Source: Xanthobacter flavus
GTDB taxonomy: Bacteria > Pseudomonadota > Alphaproteobacteria > Rhizobiales > Xanthobacteraceae
Length of the DNA: 64,000 nt
Direction: 5' to 3'
NCBI RefSeq assembly: GCF_017875275.1
Contig: NZ_JAGGML010000001.1
Span: 186,001-250,000 of the forward strand
Of the stretch, positions 58,192 to 64,000 are shown one piece after another. Numbering within the stretch: position 1 is the stretch's first letter; each line of letters begins with the position of its first letter. The position numbers and the translations under genes were made by a program. The notes under the pieces are model-generated. The model was not told where the DNA came from, ran no database searches, and saw only the letters and a list, made by a program, of their open reading frames with translations.

Positions 58192-58718
58192 TCTTCGCAC
58201 TCCCGCCGCTTGAGCCACGCGTGATGGCGCTCAGTCGTGTAGGCGCGGGGCATGTGGCCGGCGATCAGGCGGTTGTGGACGTGCCGCCAGTGGTCGGGGG
58301 CGACATCCGCGCCGTTGACGCCGATGGCCTCGACGGCATCCACGTGCTGGAGCACTTTCTCGACCTTCGGCCAGCCGTCGGCGCGCAGCAGGATCTCTCC
58401 GCCGGGACGCACGAAGGGCAGCGTCTGGTAGGCCTCGCCGGGTGCGACGGCGCGCACGATGTCGATGCGCGACACCACGGTGCCGAAGTCGTTTGCAGCC
58501 CAGCGGACGAAGGCGAAGATGGAGTTCGGCGCAAACGATACGATGCGGCGGCTACGGTCGAGAGTTTGTGCCTGCGCAGGCCGGCCGAAGCGGATCCAGT
58601 TCTCGATCCGCTTCTCGATCCAGGTCAGCTCCACATGGGTGAGCGGGTCTGGGGTCGGCGCGGCGGGTGATGGGGCGATGGGTTTGGGAACAGAGGATGG
58701 CACCGGCGGGCTCATCAT
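58188..58718 (-). CDS. DUF2840 protein
   Basis: A 176-residue soluble protein after a Pro-rich start, with LTHVELTWIEKRIENWIRFG, FAPNSIFAFVRWAANDFGTV and DILRAV-like segments typical of DUF2840, a family found almost only between parA and traF in these mobile elements. It contains no catalytic signature. It overlaps both neighbours by four bases. Function unknown. Confidence 0.85.
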   Translation of the reverse strand: MMSPPVPSSVPKPIAPSPAAPTPDPLTHVELTWIEKRIENWIRFGRPAQAQTLDRSRRIVSFAPNSIFAFVRWAANDFGTVVSRIDIVRAVAPGEAYQTLPFVRPGGEILLRADGWPKVEKVLQHVDAVEAIGVNGADVAPDHWRHVHNRLIAGHMPRAYTTERHHAWLKRRECEE

Positions 58719-58966
58719 GAGGCCTCTCCTGATGTCGGGGGAAATTCTCGGGCGAGGAGATCGCGGAGCATGTCCGCGACGGTCTGGCCGCGACCGAAGG
58801 CGGCGATCTTGATGCGCCCGCGCAGGTCGGGCGTGACGTCGATGGTGAGCCGCGCGGTAAAGCCGCCGGTGACGTCATTTGACGTCTTCGCCTCCGCAGC
58901 CTTGATCCACTGCTCCGGATCAGCCGGCCGCGCGGCGAAGCCCTTGCGGGTCGGCGGTGCGCTCAT
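58715..58966 (-). CDS. Ribbon-helix-helix partition-type protein
   Basis: An 83-residue protein with a flexible N-terminus (PTRKGFAARPADPEQWIKAA) and a C-terminal ribbon-helix-helix: FTARLTIDVTPDLRGRIKIA and FGRGQTVADMLRDLLAREF. It follows parA with a four-base overlap, as ParG-type centromere binders or regulators do. A partner role for ParA is likely. Confidence 0.78.
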   Translation of the reverse strand: MSAPPTRKGFAARPADPEQWIKAAEAKTSNDVTGGFTARLTIDVTPDLRGRIKIAAFGRGQTVADMLRDLLAREFPPTSGEAS

Positions 58967-59616
58967 GGTAGGCGTCCATAACCGGCGAGACCGACGATCT
59001 CCGCCGCCAGCGCCGTGATCTCGCGCGCAGCCGGGCCACGTTCGTCCAGCTCGCTGACGAGCCGCCCGGACTGTGCCGACATGGCGAAGGCGACGCGCTG
59101 GCCAATGGTGGTCGCGAGCACGGGCGGATCGTGATCCGCCAGCGTCTCGGCCGTCTCACGGGCGAGCACGGTGCGGGCACCGCAGCGGTTCAGCACGAAC
59201 CGCGCAGCAAGCGCCGGTCGGTAAATGCGCGCCTCATTGAGGAGCGCGAGCATCTCCGCGGAGGCCCAGCCATCGAGCGGCGATGGCTGCGCCGGGATCA
59301 GCACGAGGTCGGCGGCGAGGAGCGCCGAGCGCATGAGGCCGGCGACGCGGGGCGGCCCGTCGATGACCACATGGTCGGCATCCCGCGCCAGCTCGGGGGC
59401 CTCCCGGTGCAGCGTGTCACGGGCGAGGCCGACGACGCCGAACAGGCGCGGCAAGCCCTCGCGGCTGCGCTGCTGCGACCAGTCGAGGGCCGAGCCCTGA
59501 GGGTCCGCATCGATGAGGGTCACGCGCCGGCCGCGGCTCGCCCAGGCGCCGGCAAGGTGCAGGGCAAGCGTCGTCTTGCCGACTCCGCCCTTCTGATTGA
59601 GCAGCGCGACGATCAT
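58963..59616 (-). CDS. parA: ParA-family partition ATPase
   Basis: The 217-residue protein has the deviant Walker A LNQKGGVGKTTLALHLAGAW, Walker A' VTLIDADPQGSALDW and the motif ADHVVIDGPPRVAGLMRSAL. It lacks an N-terminal helix-turn-helix, as in type Ib ParA. It probably stabilises the excised, replicating form of the element together with the RHH protein. It overlaps repA by four bases. Confidence 0.92.
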   Translation of the reverse strand: MIVALLNQKGGVGKTTLALHLAGAWASRGRRVTLIDADPQGSALDWSQQRSREGLPRLFGVVGLARDTLHREAPELARDADHVVIDGPPRVAGLMRSALLAADLVLIPAQPSPLDGWASAEMLALLNEARIYRPALAARFVLNRCGARTVLARETAETLADHDPPVLATTIGQRVAFAMSAQSGRLVSELDERGPAAREITALAAEIVGLAGYGRLP

Positions 59617-60767
59617 CGACGGCCTCCCGATGCGTTCGCGGGAGGCAGATCGGCTACGGGAAGAGGTTCTGGCGCCTGAAATCCGTCTTTACGGAAAGAC
59701 GGAAGACCCTCATCCTTAGAGGTGCGCAGATGGGCAGCTTTTTGGGCCGGCTGAGCGCGGTTATCCACATCGCCCGCGCGCCTTTTAAAGTTAGACTCTA
59801 TGTTAGAGTCTAAGTTAAGAGCGCGATTTTGCGTTTTCGGGCTTAGGGTTAACCCCTGTTTCGGTTCCTGAAAGCACGAGGGGCCGGTTCCTGATGGCAC
59901 GTGGCACCGGGTTCCCGATGGCACGAAGGGATTCACAGGTTGTCCACAGGCCGGCTCGAAGGCGAGCAGCGTGCGCGCACCCGCGTCACACTCCAGAAAC
60001 AGGGTGTAGCCGGGCAGCGGCTGGCGGCGGATGATGTCCCGCAGCTCGAAGGCGAAGCGCTTGAACGGCGAGAGGCTACCGGACTTGAGGTGCAGGTGGC
60101 GGAAGTCGAAGCGCCAGCCGTTGTGCTGGCGGCCGCCGTGCTTGCGCACCAGCCGGTAGAGCCAGCGGTCGAGCCCGCCCGTCAGGTCGAAATAGGCCCG
60201 GTCGATGGTGAGAACGAGGGCATCTTCGAGAATGGCGCAATAGAACCAGTCAGGAACGATGAGCTCGATTCCCGCGGGTCTGCCATCCCGGTCGGTGCGC
60301 TCCTTCCACTCGTTGATCCAGGAGAAGCGATGGCGCCGTCCCTCGGCCCGCTGGCGGATCGAGGTGGACACGGTTGTGGATTGCAGCCGGTCGAGCGCCG
60401 CCTTCAGGCGCTGGTAGTCCCGCAGCGAGGTGCCGCGCCCCACGAACCTGAGGATCTCATAGGGGGTGGCGACCATGAAGCGCGACGTGCGCAGGCCAGC
60501 GTCGCGGGCCTCCACGATCTGGCTCGCCGCCCAGATCAGGATGTCGGCGTCCCAGATGGTCGCCATGCCGTGGTCAGGCACGGCCTCGACCCGGATGGAG
60601 ACATCGCCGGCGGCAAAATCGATGGGCGCGATACGATGGGTCTTGGAGAGGGAGAAGAAGGGATAGGCCATGAGATCCTGCGCATCCCGTGGCGCGAACG
60701 CGCCGGGAAGCGCGCGGAACAGATCGAGCTGTCCGCGCTCCGGCTGGGAGCGATGCCGCGCCGCCAT
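59613..60767 (-). CDS. repA: RepA-type replication initiator
   Basis: A 384-residue protein with the RepA replication-initiator pattern: DLMAYPFFSLSKTHRIAPID, ATIWDADILIWAASQIVEAR, ATPYEILRFVGRGTSLRDYQ and GGLDRWLYRLVRKHGGRQHN. The last about 90 residues are low-complexity and not conserved. Presence of repA-parA in Tn4371-like elements is known and implies autonomous replication after excision. No iterons were identified nearby. Confidence 0.88.
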   Translation of the reverse strand: MAARHRSQPERGQLDLFRALPGAFAPRDAQDLMAYPFFSLSKTHRIAPIDFAAGDVSIRVEAVPDHGMATIWDADILIWAASQIVEARDAGLRTSRFMVATPYEILRFVGRGTSLRDYQRLKAALDRLQSTTVSTSIRQRAEGRRHRFSWINEWKERTDRDGRPAGIELIVPDWFYCAILEDALVLTIDRAYFDLTGGLDRWLYRLVRKHGGRQHNGWRFDFRHLHLKSGSLSPFKRFAFELRDIIRRQPLPGYTLFLECDAGARTLLAFEPACGQPVNPFVPSGTRCHVPSGTGPSCFQEPKQGLTLSPKTQNRALNLDSNIESNFKRRAGDVDNRAQPAQKAAHLRTSKDEGLPSFRKDGFQAPEPLPVADLPPANASGGRR

Positions 60768-60782
60768 GGAGAAGGGTTCCGA

Positions 60783-61064
60783 TCAGCGTGCGAAACGGTG
60801 GGGCTCGACAACGCCGGGCAGGGCGTGGCGCTTGGCCGGCAGCACGCAGCCGCGCGGATCGGAGGTGGAGGTGACGGCGCCACGGGCGACCCAGGCCTGC
60901 AGGTCCTCGATGGCATAGACGACGCGTCCGCCGAGCTTGCGATAGCCGGGTCCGGTTCCGTAGGTGCGGTGCTTCTCGAGCGTGCGGGGCGAGAGGCTGA
61001 GGAAGACGGCGGCTTCCTTGGTGCGCAAGTAGCGTGGCGGCAGCGGGACAGCGTCGGGTCGCAT
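60783..61064 (-). CDS. rdfS: Excisionase-type helix-turn-helix protein (RdfS/AlpA-like)
   Basis: From ATG 61064 the product has 93 residues. A MerR-like helix-turn-helix of the AlpA/excisionase group fills residues 13-58 (RYLRTKEAAVFLSLSPRTLE and RKLGGRVVYAIEDLQAWV), with a basic end. Its place at the head of the repA-parA-traF-relaxase genes and beside the FseA-like activator matches rdfS, the recombination directionality factor of the Mesorhizobium symbiosis island. It should bias the integrase toward excision. Confidence 0.68.
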   Translation of the reverse strand: MRPDAVPLPPRYLRTKEAAVFLSLSPRTLEKHRTYGTGPGYRKLGGRVVYAIEDLQAWVARGAVTSTSDPRGCVLPAKRHALPGVVEPHRFAR

Positions 61065-61160
61065 GGATCGAACCTCCGTGGGCGATCTCGGGCCGCTGGT
61101 CATCAGCGGCGGATGGCGATCACGGTGGCGAAGGGCAGCCGTCGAGGGGGATGGGGAAGT

Positions 61161-61187
61161 TGAGGGGGGCGAAAATCCCCACCCTCA
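61161..61187 (-). promoter_or_regulatory. Hairpin between the fseA-like and rdfS-like genes
   Basis: TGAGGG (61161-61166) pairs with CCCTCA (61182-61187); GGG and CCC extend the stem inward around a CGAAAAT loop, with one G-A mismatch. It has no T-run on either strand. It may be a weak terminator or an attenuator between excision activator and excisionase. Confidence 0.3.
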
Positions 61188-61204
61188 GGATGCCGACGAT
61201 GCGG

Positions 61205-61973
61205 CTATGGTCTTCTGCGATGACGCAGGAGCCTGAGATAGCCGCCGCCGATCATGGCGAGGCCGCCTTTGACGAGGCCGATGACCTTGTCGCGCAGCGC
61301 CGAGGTTTTCCAGGGCTCGGATGCCACGCGCTTGTGGCTGTAAAGGAAGATGGCGATGTCGCGATAGCTGGCGCCGTTCGCCCGACCATCGGCCGCCAGC
61401 ATCATGGTGCGCAGCCGGCCACGCTGCTGCGCGGTGATGCGGGTGTCGGGGATCGCCGGCCGACCCTCGACAGCACGCCAGAAGCGGGTCAGCGCTTCCA
61501 TCCGCCCTATCGTGTCCGCATCCAGCGGAACCAATGCCGCCAGCGGCGCATCGGGGCGAGTCCCAGCTAGCAGCAGCACCTGCGCGGCGTGGCGTGCCGG
61601 ACCATGGACCCAGTATCGTCCCTCGGTGCTATCGCGCGGCGCAACCATGCCATCGAACGACATGCTGGGCGCGCCCGGAAGAAACGCGGGCTGCTGGGCC
61701 AGAAGCACGATGGCCGGATCGACAACCGGCGACCACGGGACGTTCTGTTCCACAGCGGAGAGAGATGGCCGCGCGGCGAAATCGCAGCCCCCAGCGCTGC
61801 TCCACCTCCCGGGGGAGCGGGTCGGCGTCTGAGCCGGCCTCTACGAGGGAGTGGTAGTGGTCCTGGTAGGTCTCGTCTCGGCGTAGGCATTCCCAGGCGA
61901 GGCCCTCCACCGATAGCGTGTCGAAATAGACGTAGCTGGCATCCTCTCGCCAGCGCGATGTATCGGGCTTCAT
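61205..61973 (-). CDS. fseA: FseA-like excision activator, encoded in two frames joined by a +1 shift
   Basis: The first part (61973-61779, 65 codons) is a DUF6499 domain beginning KPDTSRWREDASYVYFDTLS and ending EQRWGLRF. The second part (61777-61205, 190 codons) continues AARPSLSAVEQNVPWSPVVD and contains the DUF2285 helix-turn-helix (RITAQQRGRLRTMMLAADGR, ASYRDIAIFLYSHKRV). At CGA-TTT-CGC (61784-61776) a one-base forward slip of the Phe tRNA from TTT to TTC joins the frames into 255 residues. FseA of ICEMlSymR7A is made by programmed +1 shifting between DUF6499 and DUF2285 frames, so this is probably regulation, not damage. Without slipping, a 120-residue product results. It would activate rdfS. 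Confidence 0.75.
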
Positions 61974-62100
61974 CACTCGTCTCCGCATCAAGGGTGCGTG
62001 TCGAGTGAGGACAATCAGGGATTGAGGGTATTGGGGGAAGCCGGCTGGGGAGCATCGCGTGATGCGGCCGCGGCATCACCCCTGCGAACGGGCCGCAACG

Positions 62101-62361
62101 TCAGACAGCACGGCTGAGGAGGTCCTTGTAGCCGCTGGAGGCCACCCATCGGGCCCGGGCCAGATGGCTGTCATGGACATGACGGGCGCGTTCGGGCTCC
62201 CGAGCCGCGTCGATGCCGAACAGCACCGAGGCGATCTCCTCCCAGCCGGCGCCATCCGCCGTGGCGTCCAAAAGGCGCGCATAGAGCTTGATGTGCGCCC
62301 GGTCGTAGTCGGTGAGCTCGGGAGCGATTGGGACGGTGTCTGCAAACGCGTCGGTCACCAT
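62101..62361 (-). CDS. qseM: Small DUF2285-like protein (QseM-like antiactivator)
   Basis: An 86-residue protein: YDRAHIKLYARLLDATADGA, WEEIASVLFGIDAAREPERA and the end ASSGYKDLLSRAV. This is a stand-alone DUF2285-type helix-turn-helix, as in QseM, which binds and blocks TraR and FseA in the Mesorhizobium island. Its position, upstream of the fseA-like gene and divergent from a small XRE gene, is the same as qseM/qseC. The antiactivator role is inferred from this match. Confidence 0.65.
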   Translation of the reverse strand: MVTDAFADTVPIAPELTDYDRAHIKLYARLLDATADGAGWEEIASVLFGIDAAREPERARHVHDSHLARARWVASSGYKDLLSRAV

Positions 62362-62450
62362 GTCTTCCTGCTGCCCTTCCCGATATCAGGTTCTTTCCCC
62401 AACCCTACACGCCTTTCAATGACGCCGCTGCTGCGCCAGTTTTTGTCGAG

Positions 62451-62472
62451 AATACTCCGTGGTCAAATACTC
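62451..62472. promoter_or_regulatory. Direct repeats between the qseM-like and qseC-like genes
   Basis: AATACTC occurs at 62451-62457 and again at 62466-62472, 15 bases apart, in the 134-base divergent intergenic region. They could be half-sites for the XRE protein, which in the Mesorhizobium island controls both divergent promoters. No clear -10 or -35 was fixed. Confidence 0.3.
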
Positions 62473-62495
62473 ATCAAGGCGATGCTCTCTCGATC

Positions 62496-62744
62496 ATGGA
62501 GATCAGAGAGGTGTTCGCCCGGAATTTGAGGGCTGCAAGGCGCGCCAAAGGCCTGTCGCAGGAAGAGCTCGCCCACCGCGCCGGGATCGATCGCACCTAC
62601 ATCAGTTCGTTGGAGCGCTGCGTGTATCACGCCAGCATTGACGTCTTGGACCGGCTGGCCTCTGCCCTCGATCTCGATGCTGCTGAACTGCTGAAGAGAC
62701 CCGCGGCTGAATCGCCTGCCGATCTGGAAGATCCGGAAGTGTGA
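62496..62744 (+). CDS. qseC: Small XRE-family regulator (QseC-like)
   Basis: From ATG 62496 the product has 82 residues and is almost entirely a Cro/C1 helix-turn-helix: FARNLRAARRAKGLSQEELA, HRAGIDRTYISSLERCVYHA and VLDRLASALDLDAAELLK. It is divergent from the DUF2285-like antiactivator gene. In ICEMlSymR7A the XRE protein QseC holds the decision between repressing and allowing qseM expression, and the same job is inferred here. A perfect GC-rich hairpin follows the stop. Confidence 0.68.
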   Translation: MEIREVFARNLRAARRAKGLSQEELAHRAGIDRTYISSLERCVYHASIDVLDRLASALDLDAAELLKRPAAESPADLEDPEV

Positions 62745-62781
62745 AGCACCCTCGATCGAGCTGATCCACCTGGGTGTGGAA

Positions 62782-62805
62782 GCCCCGGCCGGAACCGGCC
62801 GGGGC
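62782..62805. terminator. Bidirectional terminator-like hairpin
   Basis: GCCCCGGCCGG (62782-62792) and CCGGCCGGGGC (62795-62805) form a perfect 11-base stem with a very short loop, between the convergent qseC-like gene and the truncated DUF736 gene. T residues follow only weakly (CTTGT). The position between convergent stops supports a terminator. Confidence 0.6.
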
Positions 62806-62815
62806 CTTGTGCGGC

Positions 62816-62990
62816 TCACTCGCCGCGGCGCCCGCTCGGGCGAGACCAGATCAGCGAGAAGGTGTCGCTATCCTCGTCGTCGAAGAGGTTGGCGTAGATC
62901 GGGGCGTTGAAGCTCGGATCGTCGAGCTTGAGGCCCAGATAGTCGCGGCCTTTGCCGGAGCGCTTGGACCAGGCGGCGCCGATCTCGATC
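62816..62990 (-). pseudogene. DUF736 gene lacking its 5' half
   Basis: The minus strand reads [20 protein letters not shown], then [19 protein letters not shown] and a stop at 62818-62816. This is the C-terminal half of a DUF736 protein, clearly related to the intact copy at 63154-63453 ([16 protein letters not shown]). The expected N-terminal half is absent: the coding sequence ends exactly at the palindrome TTATGTGGAGCTCCACATAA. It was evidently cut by a recombination event there. Confidence 0.82.
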
Positions 62991-63101
62991 TTATGTGGAG
63001 CTCCACATAACGTCGATTATGCGGAGAGCGGGATTATGCGGAGCGCTGGCCTGTGAGGTCTGTGTTGCCGCCGGTTTCGGCGGGGGTTCTGCTCCGCATA
63101 A
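62991..63101. repeat. Cluster of TTATG(C/T)GGAG sites in both orientations
   Basis: Five copies of a 10-base unit lie within 111 bases: TTATGTGGAG at 62991-63000 directly joined to its complement CTCCACATAA at 63001-63010 (a perfect 20-base palindrome), TTATGCGGAG at 63017-63026 and 63034-63043, and CTCCGCATAA at 63092-63101. The array sits at the breakpoint of the truncated DUF736 gene and near a tyrosine-recombinase gene. It looks like recombinase arm or core sites or the joined ends of a lost element. Confidence 0.75.
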
Positions 63102-63153
63102 TTGCGAGGGTGGAAGGCGGGCGCCCCGCGGGAAGCGGAGCGCCCGTGGCCGG

Positions 63154-63453
63154 TCATCGCGACCAGATGAGCTTGTGCTCGCCCTTGTCGCCCTGGACCA
63201 GGGAGGCGTAGACCGGCGCCGTGAAGGACGGATCGTCGAGCTTGAGCGAGAGGTATTCGGTGCCCGTCTCGCGGGCGGTCCGGCTCCAGCCGGCGCCGAA
63301 CTCGACGCCGTTGGCGGTGACGCGATAGTCGGGCGCCTTGTCGGTGTCGCGGTCGCAGGGCTTGATGGTGGCCTTGACGTTGAGGGTGAGGGTCTTGATC
63401 GTCCCGGCATAGGCGCCGTTCTCGTCGCGGGTGAAGGTGCCGATCTGAGCCAT
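63154..63453 (-). CDS. DUF736 protein
   Basis: ATG 63453 has GGAG eight bases upstream; the product has 99 residues. It matches the whole DUF736 family: AQIGTFTRDENGAYAGTIKT, NVKATIKPCDRDTDKAPDYR, GAGWSRTARETGTEYLSLKL and the end EHKLIWSR. The family is very common in proteobacterial conjugative elements and plasmids, near the replication or regulation genes, but its function is unknown. A truncated second copy lies just downstream. Confidence 0.9.
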   Translation of the reverse strand: MAQIGTFTRDENGAYAGTIKTLTLNVKATIKPCDRDTDKAPDYRVTANGVEFGAGWSRTARETGTEYLSLKLDDPSFTAPVYASLVQGDKGEHKLIWSR

Positions 63454-63839
63454 TGTCATATCTCCTGAGAGTTGCCCGAAGCCGCCCGATGAGGCCTCGA
63501 TGGCGGTCGAGAGGCGACGGACCGGACGGCTGCACCCCTTGTGGGCCGCAGCGGCAGCGGAGGACGGTGGCAGCCGAGCTTGTTGTCCCGCGAGGAATGA
63601 CCGCTTGCGGTCAGGGGAAGAAGGTCGGCGGAGCCGTTGCAGGCCAAGGCCGAACCGGCGCCAGACCAGCCCGGAAGAGAGGCCGCCTGGGGGCTTCGCC
63701 GCATGATCGGCAGAGATCGACGCAGGCGGTCGGCACCTCATCAGCACGTCGGCGACGCCAGCGCGTCATCCTCCCGCGGTCACCGACGCCAGCCTCCGAG
63801 CCAACGACACATGCCCCGCCCGATACGGCACAGACCGTG
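63454..63839. other. Non-coding region upstream of DUF736
   Basis: Almost 400 bases with no credible gene on either strand. It should carry the DUF736 promoter and, on the right, the junction with the recombinase fragment. No dyad, -35/-10 pair or further copy of the TTATG(C/T)GGAG unit was seen. Confidence 0.45.
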
Positions 63840-64000
63840 GCCGCGTTCGGACCGGCCATCCTGCTCCTGGCCCGACTGGGCCTCAGGGCCAGCGAAGTCG
63901 CCAACCTCGACTTCGATGAGATCGACTGGGTGACAGGCCGCATAACCCTTGCTGGCAAGGCGCGGCGTGAGGAGCGCCTGCCGCTGACCCAGGAGATCGG
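63840..64000 (+). CDS. Tyrosine recombinase/integrase, partial (window edge)
   Basis: The last 160 bases encode AILLLARLGLRASEVANLDF followed by DEIDWVTGRITLAGKARREE and RLPLTQEIG, the start of the catalytic domain of tyrosine recombinases with the first catalytic Arg in LGLRASEV. The frame upstream lacks stop codons for a distance but has no recognisable core-binding domain and no ATG with a ribosome site, so the gene is either 5'-truncated or rearranged. The remainder lies beyond the window. Confidence 0.75.

Overview
The window looks like high-GC alphaproteobacterial DNA, most likely from a Hyphomicrobiales relative. The reasons are strong GC third-position bias, many GTG starts and ATGA/GTGA gene overlaps, and a transfer and excision-control gene set of the kind known from rhizobial and Tn4371-like integrative elements. 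Assignment below the class level is a guess. No rRNA, tRNA or CRISPR array was seen.

Layout. (1) 1-8.9 kb, plus strand: an arsenic cluster made of a GAPDH (cut by the window edge), ArsJ, a PhnCDEE-type ABC importer, ArsC, a PadR-type regulator rich in Cys-Cys pairs, an ArsO-like flavoprotein with a Cys-rich tail, and an MFS exporter. (2) 9-17.6 kb, minus strand: an IS3 transposase remnant, a ZIP transporter plus multicopper oxidase pair, a decayed DUF411 gene, a 38-residue membrane peptide, CusA, CusB, a FixH-like protein and a Cys-rich periplasmic protein. (3) 17.9-19.7 kb: an XRE-ImmA metallopeptidase regulator paired with an unrecognised protein, with a dyad at its promoter. (4) 19.9-34.5 kb: a Zn/Cd P1B-2 ATPase divergent from a MerR regulator, a czcCB-PII-czcA operon, a run of small secreted proteins (several AT-rich), and a P1B-4 ATPase preceded by a separately encoded HMA-like protein. 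(5) 35-36 kb: a LysR gene whose 3' end runs antisense into the transfer region.

(6) 35.9-63.5 kb is the backbone of a conjugative element, nearly all on the minus strand. It holds rdfS-like excisionase, repA, parA, an RHH protein, DUF2840, traF, a lytic transglycosylase, a VirD2-type relaxase, traG, copG and trbBCDEJKLFGI-DUF2274. Two insertions interrupt it. An IS110 element lies between relaxase and transglycosylase. Between copG and trbB lies a 5-kb cargo of a CoiA-like nuclease, an HNH endonuclease and an IS3-family element that itself carries an IS110 copy (intact 4-bp target duplication GCTC). At 61.2-62.7 kb sits an excision-control cassette resembling FseA/QseM/QseC of the Mesorhizobium symbiosis island. 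Its fseA homologue is split at a CGA-TTT-C site where a +1 slip restores one 255-residue protein. (7) 62.8-64 kb: a beheaded DUF736 gene ending at a 20-bp palindrome, further copies of its half-site, an intact DUF736 gene, and the start of a tyrosine-recombinase catalytic region cut by the window edge.

Taken together this reads as an integrative conjugative element (possibly able to replicate, given repA/parA) next to or carrying a large As/Cu/Zn/Cd/Co resistance region. Arsenate would be handled by reduction (ArsC) and by conversion to an arseno-sugar phosphate with export (GAPDH/ArsJ). Divalent and copper ions would be removed by two RND pumps and two P-type ATPases. The best candidates for something undescribed are the CoiA-like plus HNH pair in the conjugation hotspot, the XRE-ImmA pair, and the small secreted proteins around the metal pumps.
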